Origin: Endothia cerciana
Lineage: Eukaryota; Ascomycota; Sordariomycetes; Diaporthales; Cryphonectriaceae
Reading direction: 5' to 3'
NCBI GenBank assembly: GCA_026119935.1
Contig: JALRMH010000056.1
Location: 176,679-240,678 of the forward strand
Length of the DNA stretch: 64,000 nucleotides
Shown: positions 57,225 to 64,000 of the stretch, in pieces
How positions within the stretch are numbered: position 1 is the stretch's first letter
Layout of the letters: the number at the start of each line of letters is the position of its first letter
Program-made: the position numbers and the translations under genes
Notes under the pieces: model-generated
What the model was told of the DNA's origin: nothing
What the model saw: the letters and a program-made list of their open reading frames with translations, nothing else
Database searches by the model: none

Positions 57225-57605
57225 GGCTCATTTGTATTAGCCACTGATCTGGTTCAAACCAACCCTTGAAGTCAATATCGCTAAGGACATAGTGGTACAG
57301 GAGCAGGATGGCCTATAAAGCAAAGTCCAGGAGGCTTCTTGAGGCAGCAGAGCAAAAGCATCGAAGGCAGTCCCAAAAACGGGGCTTCAAGGTCGCCAAA
57401 AAGGTAGACTAAATCCACTGGTGATTTATAGGACTGGACGGACTGTACATACGGAGTGTCCGGTGTGGATGTCTGCTTGGACGGTTCAGGGACGTGGTTT
57501 GTATCTTCTCAGAAAGGGATCACCTATTAAGCAAAGCTTACACGTTAGCCAGCTATTTACCCAAGGCCCTTTATCGGTATGCTATGTCCTTCTCCCGATC
57601 CTCCT
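57225..57605. other. Spacer
   Basis: Between the LINE scrap and the intradiol dioxygenase gene; no gene seen. Confidence 0.4.
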
Positions 57606-58800
57606 TCATTTTGGAAGCTGCGAAATGTTGTACTCAACCTGGAGCGCAGCATTTGGGTCGTCCCTTCTAGGAACAAACTCCACAAGGAGGTCGTCCTTTA
57701 CAGCAAAAACAGCGTCGTCTTCGAGATGATGTGTCTGCTTATCAAGGATCTGGGTTGTAACAGGGACATATACATCTGCTGTGACCTGCGGACGAGTGTA
57801 AGCAGCCTGAATAACCATGCCTTGACATCAGTTAGCATCCTACATACCATGTAGTGAATATGCGCTGGCCTGTATTGCTGCCTGTGGAGCATCTGCAGAA
57901 GCTTGCCAGCCGGTCCATCAGTTGGAATCTGTGCAGAGATGCTTAGCTTCACTCTCTAGCCAAACCGAGCTGTGTTATGGTTCTTTTACGAGATACGGCG
58001 TGGGACGTATGGCATAATACGCAGATTGCCCCTTGTCGTTGGTGTAGAACATGCCACAAAGATTGTAATCACGTTGCTTTGGGTCCTGCTGTTCGTATAG
58101 ATCTAACTGCAACCCAATTAGCTTTTGTGAACGAATTCGTTTGGCAGGGGTTTTATAAGCGCTATCGAGCCCATACCGTTTGTTGCAGCCTGCCATACGT
58201 CCACCAGTGCATGCGGAATAGACTTCCCAGACTTGACATCGGTCCCGGTGCCGTAGCTGTATGCCACCTCAGCGTCGGAGGAGGTGTCGAACATGATTGT
58301 AGAGCCAAATTCCCGTATGGGAGTATCACTCCGCCAGAACGGACCCAGAATCGCTCTGGACGTGCCGCGTGACGTGCTCGCCCCGGACTTCTCCTGCGTG
58401 ATGATGTTCATAATTAAGGCTTGTTCTCGGTCAACGATACTAGAAGAGATGATGGATGGCTTGATCTGGCTTACCTCTCAATCCCAATCACATCTGACAA
58501 AAGCAGCCCTTCGTTACGACGTTCATCGGGAATCTTGCCGGCCAGGTTGAGGATTTCCAAGGCAGCCATGAACTCGTCCGTTGTCAGGCCAACTTGCCTC
58601 ACGAAAGCGTGAGTATGGCGGATGAGGCTTGTGAGGACTTCCTTGAGTCTTGGGGTGTCTGCTCGCCGATGGAAGCGATCACCGAATTGGTGAACCGCAA
58701 GTCGTCTGCAAGACCATTTTGATGGGTGTCGGCCGCCGTGATTCCGCTTGGTTGGTTCAGATTCCTGGTAGGCTTGTTGATCACAGACCCACACGAAACG
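57606..58800 (-). pseudogene. Intradiol ring-cleavage dioxygenase (catechol/hydroxyquinol type), likely frameshifted
   Basis: Exons 58475-~58790, 58177-58439, 57990-58102, 57848-57928 and 57606-57785 join with matching phases. Exon 1 has SLIRHTHAFVRQVGLTTDEF, the dioxygenase N-terminal helical domain. Exon 2 has AILGPFWRSDTPIRE and PHALVDVWQAATN, exon 3 LYEQQDPKQRDYNLCGMF, exon 4 DGPAGKLLQML and the iron ligands in YRPAHIHYM, and the last exon EDDAVFAVKDDLLVEF. These enzymes use non-haem Fe(III) to open catechol or hydroxyquinol to muconate-type acids. In exon 1, ADDLRFTNSVIASIGEQT and TPRLKEVLTSLIRH lie in different frames, joined across a CCCC run at 58653-58656, a likely 1-nt deletion or sequencing slip. 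Intron 1 is only 35 nt. The start codon is unresolved. If the indel is an assembly error, this is a functional gene. Confidence 0.75.
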
Positions 58801-59852
58801 GCTATCCCATCTAATCAAGTATGTAAAATGCGACTATCTACTCTGTGTATTTTCTAGAACCCGACGTCTGGGCTTAGCCTTTAGCGTAATGTATGTTGTT
58901 ATAAGCAGCTACTTCTACGGTTCGAGGGCGTGCAGCGCAGCCGTTTTGCTTTTAACAATGTATATAGCGGCTGAACACCGCCGCTAAGCAATGGCCTAGG
59001 GGTTGTCTCCGTCCCGATGATGAGCAATACGGCTTCATCTACATACTCGTCAAGTCGTCGGAACCGACGCATCAGCGATGTCCCGACGGCCAAACTACGA
59101 ATAGACACTAGCACTTGTTTCGTTGGTTGTTCAGGGGTCTGCGGGGTCCCCGCGCCCATATATCTGGGAGCCCCGCTGTCAACCTCCCGAGGTGTCTTGT
59201 GACAGTGAGAAGCATCTCGTTGCGACGACGCATCAGCCCAGGATCTACATACCGTCCGTCTGGACTATCGCCGATGATTAATAACTACTCAACGCAAGGT
59301 AGACGCCCGCGTCATCGATATCAGCATTCCTAGTCGGGTGGTGGCAGCGTGGCTAGCCAGCCTAGACCGAAGCCCTAGTATATTCTGGAATTCGTACGGC
59401 GTATCTTTATGACTTGCAAGATTACCCACTGTAAGCTCGATTAGCAGACTGCTTACTGGATGGGCTCGGGAATTATAACTTCCACTTGGCGCGTTAGTGT
59501 GTTCCTTGCTGGCAAAGTTCTCCCGCATGTTCAAAAGACGACTTACTAAGGACATGACGGACACAGAGTGTATGGTCATGGAAGGACTTCAAAATGCTTT
59601 GAAAAGGACAATGAGCTTGCTAGTAGAATTATCCTGATGATTCCGTGCCCTCGATATCGTGTTACGGCTCATAAAATGACACCTATGCGTTTGTGAACCG
59701 ATCCCATTATTGCAAAACCAGGCGATGGTGCAGACCATGGTATTCGTTGATTGAAGATGGCAGCACCTGGTTAAAACTTGGGATAACTGTATGCGAGCAT
59801 TGGTTCTAGCAAAGAGGTGGTACACCACATGTTGGATGCAAGCCGTTTGAAT
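58801..59852. other. Unresolved region with coding-like traces
   Basis: Minus-strand frames such as VSRLLNMRENFASKEHTN with VSSLLIELTVGNLASHKDTP (59289-59579) and DSPDGRYVDPGLMRRRNEM (about 59210-59270) look protein-like but cannot be joined. They could be remains of a regulator of the neighbouring catabolic genes. Not identified. Confidence 0.25.
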
Positions 59853-62198
59853 TTAGAAGTCGTTTCTTGACATGTTCGGCATGCTTTCATCAAGTCCTAT
59901 AGCATTCTGGCTGACTGCCACAGCCTCCATCCTATTCTTACTTGGCCGCTGCCCATTCTCCTTACGTTGTAACACCATGAACCCGGAGAAGAAAGTATCC
60001 AATGCCTTGTAGTCATCCAAGGGACCGACATATGAGATGTACTGGTCAGGCCTCACCACGACGGCACAGCCCACGGCCGGATCAATCGCAAACGTCTCAT
60101 ACAAGTGCCCATGGCCCTCGTGGAAAGACTGGTCGTCTACAAAGATCTTGTGGTAATCCCACCCGTCGACCTCGTCGTACGGCCGCAATACCTCAGGGAA
60201 GTCGAAAATGTCCACGTCGGTCCGCCGCGCCGCGTGCACGGTGAGAATCTCGAACACGTCGTCGTACCGATGCCAGGGTGGCGTAAACCGTTTGAGGAAC
60301 GACGAGGATGCGGCAAGTGGCGTGGCGAGCTGCTCCAGCTTCCGCTTCTGTGCGGGTTGCGACACGTCGCCGGCGAAGAGGATCACGCGCCACCGCCCGT
60401 TCGAAGGCAGGAGCTCCTGGAGGTGCCACGGCCGCGCGTCCGACTGGTTGAGGACCTTGACGCTGGGGATCCGCATGCCGACGACGAGCTTCTCAGAGAG
60501 GGGCTGGATGCTCGCCACCGTGGGGCGGGCGTACGAGATCGCACCGAGGCCCTCGACGTCCGACGGGTCGACCGATTTTGCCACAATGTTGCTGGCTTGG
60601 TAGTTGACAGCTGGGAAAGGCGTCAAACTGTCAGCATTCTGGCCTTGGGCTGACCGAGGATGACTACGTTTGATGGACGGGACACGTACCGATGCCGCTG
60701 GAGAACATGTTCCCCTTCGAGAAGGCCAACTTGAACTCGTCCATGCTGATGCCCTCCTCGTCAATCACATCTCTCGCGGGCCGTCCAGAAAAGAGCCGAG
60801 AGAACCGGTGATCGAACTTGATCAGGTCGTGCGCGATGCGGCTGCGCTCCAGCTCATACGTCTGCAGGATCGACCGGTCCGAGATGCCCTTGACGACGCT
60901 CGAGATCTTCCATCCAAGGTTGTAAGCTAGGTAGGACACGGGCTGTTAGCACAATCCCTGCTCTACAAGACGGCCTAAATTCGGACAAGAAGCAAACGCA
61001 CCATCCTGCATGCTGACGTTCATGCCCTGTCCAGCTTTCGGGCTGTGGGTGTGCACCGCATCGCCGGCCAGGAAAATGCGCTCCTTCGCCGAAAACTGGC
61101 TCCCAACGCGCTGCCCGATCTGGTACGCCGTCCACCAGTCCAGCTTCCGGTACGTGATCTTGTATGGCTCGAGGATGCGCTGGGCAGACGCCAGGATGGC
61201 CTCGGGAGTGATCGTGGACCGGTCTGCTCGCAACGCGTTCTCACTCAGCTTCTCTGTCGTCGTCATCTGGATGTAGAGCCGCACTAGCTTGTTCTCGCGC
61301 GGGATGACCATGACGCTGCCGGAACTGGCCGAGTGGATCGCGCATCGTGACCGGATGTCCGGGAAGTCAGTGATGGGCACGATGTCGAGAACGCCCCAAA
61401 TGTAGTCGGTCTGCTCGCCCACCAACTCGAAACCGAGCTGGTTCCGGGTCCAGGAGTGGGCACCGTCGGCGCCGATCATGTACTTAGCCTTCACCACCTC
61501 TTCCGTATGAGCTTTATCGTTGAGGGCGGCTGCGGCAATGAGATCGGCCGTATCGTCCGGAGCGAGATTGCTCCGGAAGAGGCCATCTTGGACGACCATA
61601 CCGTTGGCCGCCGTGGATGTCTGCTTGGGCGTCGCCTCGTCTTCGGTCAGGTGGCGCATGTTGACGGTGATGGGGTACGCGTGCGGGTCTTCGGCCAAGG
61701 ACTCGTCCAAGTGCAGCGAGGTCGGCAGGACGCCGCGCTCGACGCGGATGTCGCTGCTGCTCTCGATACTGTCGAGGAAGAAGCGCTCGATGCGGCCCTG
61801 GTGCAGCACGACCTGCTGGAAACGGCTGATGCCAGGAATGGTGTCGGGAATGCGATCGCTCCGGCGGAGGACGCCATCCTTGTCGGGATTCCAGAGGCAG
61901 ATCTCGATCATGTGGTTCGACTCCATCCACGCGCGGTGGCCGAAGCCGAAGGAGTCGAGGATCTCGAGGGTGCGGCATTGCAAGCCATCGGCTTGGCCAT
62001 TAAAGATCTAGATGCATGTCGTTAGTCGACAAGACCATGCCTGGCCTTGGTATCGCCAGATCATACCTTGGTGCCTCGCTTGTCAATGATACGGGCTTTG
62101 ATGCCGGTCTTGGAAAACCAGTTGGCCGCCATGAGGCCCGCAGGGCCAGCGCCGACGATGAGCACATCGACATGGTCGACGTTGGTGTTGGAGCCCAT
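59853..62198 (-). CDS. FAD-dependent phenol 2-monooxygenase-type hydroxylase
   Basis: Four exons: 62067-62198, 61002-62007, 60690-60926 and 59853-60610; 710 aa, phases consistent. The N-terminal FAD motif is VDVLIVGAGPAGLMAANW (GxGxxG) with the acid at IIDKRG. Next comes FNGQADGLQCRTLEILDSFG, typical of phenol hydroxylases, then GADGAHSWTRNQLG (the DG motif) and FLAGDAVHTHSPKAGQGMN (the GD motif). The C-terminal 250 residues form the thioredoxin-like dimerisation domain of this family, ending GPLDDYKALDTFFSGFMV. It would hydroxylate phenolic substrates to catechols with NADPH and O2 in the cytosol. The neighbouring ring-cleavage dioxygenase would take the catechol product. No signal peptide or TM. 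The reading frame looks intact. Confidence 0.9.
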
Positions 62199-63575
62199 GA
62201 TGCCGAGGTGGTGTGCAGACTGAGGGAGCCAAGAGAAGAGTTTCCACAGTGAGGAGAGAATGGCAATGGCAATAGAAACTCTTGCTGCTTATTGATCTTA
62301 TTGATCTGATGAGAAGTCTCTTGTCAGCAAGCGAGCGGTCGTCAAGATGTTGACTTATCCATTCTCTGCGAGGTGTAGAGTGCTCCCTTTCCGAAAGCCT
62401 CACCTGCAGTTTATCGGAACTAAGATTGCTGTTCGGATCAGCTCGACTCAGCAGGACACATGCTAGCTATGCTAGCGAAAGTCCCTATTGTAGCCCTTTG
62501 TTATGACCCATCTAACATACAGGTCACGAAACACAAGCACGGCACCAGGACTGCCTAGGTGGACCCCGCAGAGCGACAAGATGCAACACTTGTCCTCGGG
62601 AAGACACGAATTATGATTACGTAACCCAGGGTTAGGGTCATAAAGGAGGGACGGTCGCTATAGTCGCTAGCGACTCGAACGACTGACACACCATCGGACG
62701 ACAAAGTCGCTATCGACTCTAGCGACTCATACTGAAGAGCAGGATATATAGGAACAGGCATCCCCTATAGTCAGGTAGATCTCATTAGTGCTCTTTAGTT
62801 GTTAATCTAAGTTCTAAGTACACACACTTGGAAGCCTTAAAGGCAGTGAACACTTGCACAGATTACCTAGTTATATTTCTGTATTTAAGGCCTATACTTA
62901 GACATTGCTCTTGTTAGTATAAACCTAATCAGTACTTAAGGAATCCTCGGATTACTGCAGTGCTTATTATATTTTGACAACTCTTGTTCAAGAATAGTTC
63001 GGTATTTACCCTTTAAGTAATACAGAAATATGATAGCTCTAGGAACCCTCTTTTTGTCCTTACAGCCCTAGCTTATACAGGAGGATCTAATTAGCTAGAT
63101 TTATCTCCTTACCTAATGCATTAAAAAACTCTAGATAAGCTAATATCAGCAGGAAGATACTATCTAGGCGCAACAAGCCTAGATTTAATATAGCACTTAA
63201 AATCTTATTATTATTAATAATAATAAGGGCTATAAAATAGATAAGCTAGCTATATATAATAGTACTTAGAAACTCCTTTAAGGATATCTTACTCACTATA
63301 AGGCTTACTTCTTGTATAACGCTTCTGTCACGAGTGGCAGGTGTTATAAGGTGACAGGGCCAAGGGTTAGGAGCTAGCCAGGGCCAGCTATCTATACAAA
63401 AGGGAAGCCTACTAGCTTTAGGCTTGGGACTTTAGGCTTAGACTTTAAGTGTTAGCTATTACATCGCAATACAGGCTTTTGGCTGGGGGCACTCAACAAG
63501 CTGACTTATGTGATTCGGATCTACAGGCTTTACTGACAATTTCTAACACTTCTTTTGAAAGTTACCTTAGTTAAG
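62199..63575. mobile_element. Likely LTR/leader region of a retrotransposon, plus promoter
   Basis: The first 300 nt are the upstream region of the monooxygenase. From about 62500 the sequence is AT-rich with AGTCGCTAGCGACT-type palindromes (62662-62675, 62705-62718), a TATATA box at 62745-62752 and a palindromic (TTA)n(ATA)n stretch near 63206-63228. It leads without a gene into the gag start at 63576. LTR borders and primer-binding site were not found. Confidence 0.4.
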
Positions 63576-64000
63576 ATGCCCCCGAGAGCGACTCGCCAGC
63601 AAGACGCTATCGAATCGTCAGCTTTACGTTCAGCCACCGACGAACTAGCTCAAGATCAGCCTTCTGTACAGCAACTTGAGGCTGAAATAGTCCGCCTACG
63701 TCGCCTTAAGGAGCTTCAGGACGAAGCAGCTAGCCTTCGCAGCTCCCTTCAAGCCTCAGACCGACAGCAATCTAGTCGCTCCGCCTCGTCAAGACGCCGG
63801 CGAAGATCTAGCGACTCGTCTGATTCGTCTGGGCCTGAAATCAAAGTCAAAAATATCACTAAGCTAGCTATTTCATCCTCATTTCAACAGCGCGATAACT
63901 GGCTAGCAGATCTTCAGCGGGCATTCGACGGAGCACCCCGCCGTTACTACTCTGATTCACGAAAAATCCTCCTTGCTACAGACTATATCGACAGCGACCT
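63576..64000 (+). CDS. Retrotransposon Gag polyprotein, partial at window end
   Basis: An open frame from ATG at 63576 runs off the window (141 codons). Sequence begins MPPRATRQQDAIESSALRS. A coiled-coil segment follows (VQQLEAEIVRLRRLKELQDE), then a Ser/Arg-rich stretch (SSRRRRRSSDSSDSSG), then WLADLQRAFDGAPRRYYSD and KILLATDYIDSD, which match the start of the retrotransposon gag core (capsid helices). Codons are unmutated with no stop, unlike the RIP-degraded relics nearby, so this copy is young or the gag has escaped RIP. Ty3/gypsy type is likely but pol lies outside the window. Confidence 0.75.
   Translation, partial: MPPRATRQQDAIESSALRSATDELAQDQPSVQQLEAEIVRLRRLKELQDEAASLRSSLQASDRQQSSRSASSRRRRRSSDSSDSSGPEIKVKNITKLAISSSFQQRDNWLADLQRAFDGAPRRYYSDSRKILLATDYIDSD

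Overview
The window comes from a filamentous ascomycete (Pezizomycotina, most likely a Sordariomycete). The evidence is short GT-AG introns, GC-rich coding exons, fungal families (AA9 LPMO, Egh16/Gas1, CorA-like membrane proteins, 14-TM MFS, phenol-hydroxylase-type monooxygenase), and AT-rich transposon relics with C-to-T-type stop codons typical of RIP. No rRNA, tRNA or CRISPR array was recognised.

Left half (about 2.4-36.9 kb): mostly ordinary and conserved. In order: a 14-TM MFS exporter, a VOC/glyoxalase-fold protein, a broken short-chain dehydrogenase, a DnaJ membrane protein, a second MFS transporter with a 13-nt microexon, ATG7 (autophagy E1), dCMP deaminase, a tiny single-pass membrane protein, a secreted AA9 LPMO, a decayed multi-TM gene, an unrecognised 187-aa protein, an SDR remnant, the 24-kDa subunit of complex I, a kelch-repeat protein and a secreted Egh16/Gas1-family protein. 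ATG7 and DCD1 are divergent. The DnaJ/MFS, DCD1/small-TM and nuo-24/kelch pairs are convergent. Gene-poor gaps carry many microsatellites and long G/C homopolymers.

Right half (about 38-64 kb): an accessory, decaying compartment. It holds a near-complete RIP-mutated pogo/Fot-type DNA transposon with TIRs and TA target duplication, a protein kinase-vWA fusion, a 76-aa three-exon gene, a CorA-like membrane protein, a truncated NB-ARC NLR pseudogene, a beta-lactamase-family serine hydrolase with a 4-nt insertion, an aldo-keto reductase pseudogene, a multi-TM pseudogene, a LINE reverse-transcriptase scrap, and an aromatic-degradation pair (intradiol ring-cleavage dioxygenase with a likely 1-nt frameshift, plus an intact-looking FAD phenol-hydroxylase-type monooxygenase). 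The window ends inside a retrotransposon gag gene. The left edge is also a RIP-degraded element.

The two most interesting groupings are (i) kinase-vWA, small protein, CorA-like membrane protein and NLR relic at 41-50 kb, a possible self/non-self recognition island, and (ii) monooxygenase, ring-cleavage dioxygenase and AKR at 55-62 kb, a partly decayed phenolic catabolism cluster. Exon boundaries were placed by reading splice signals and checking phase by hand; none has transcript support.
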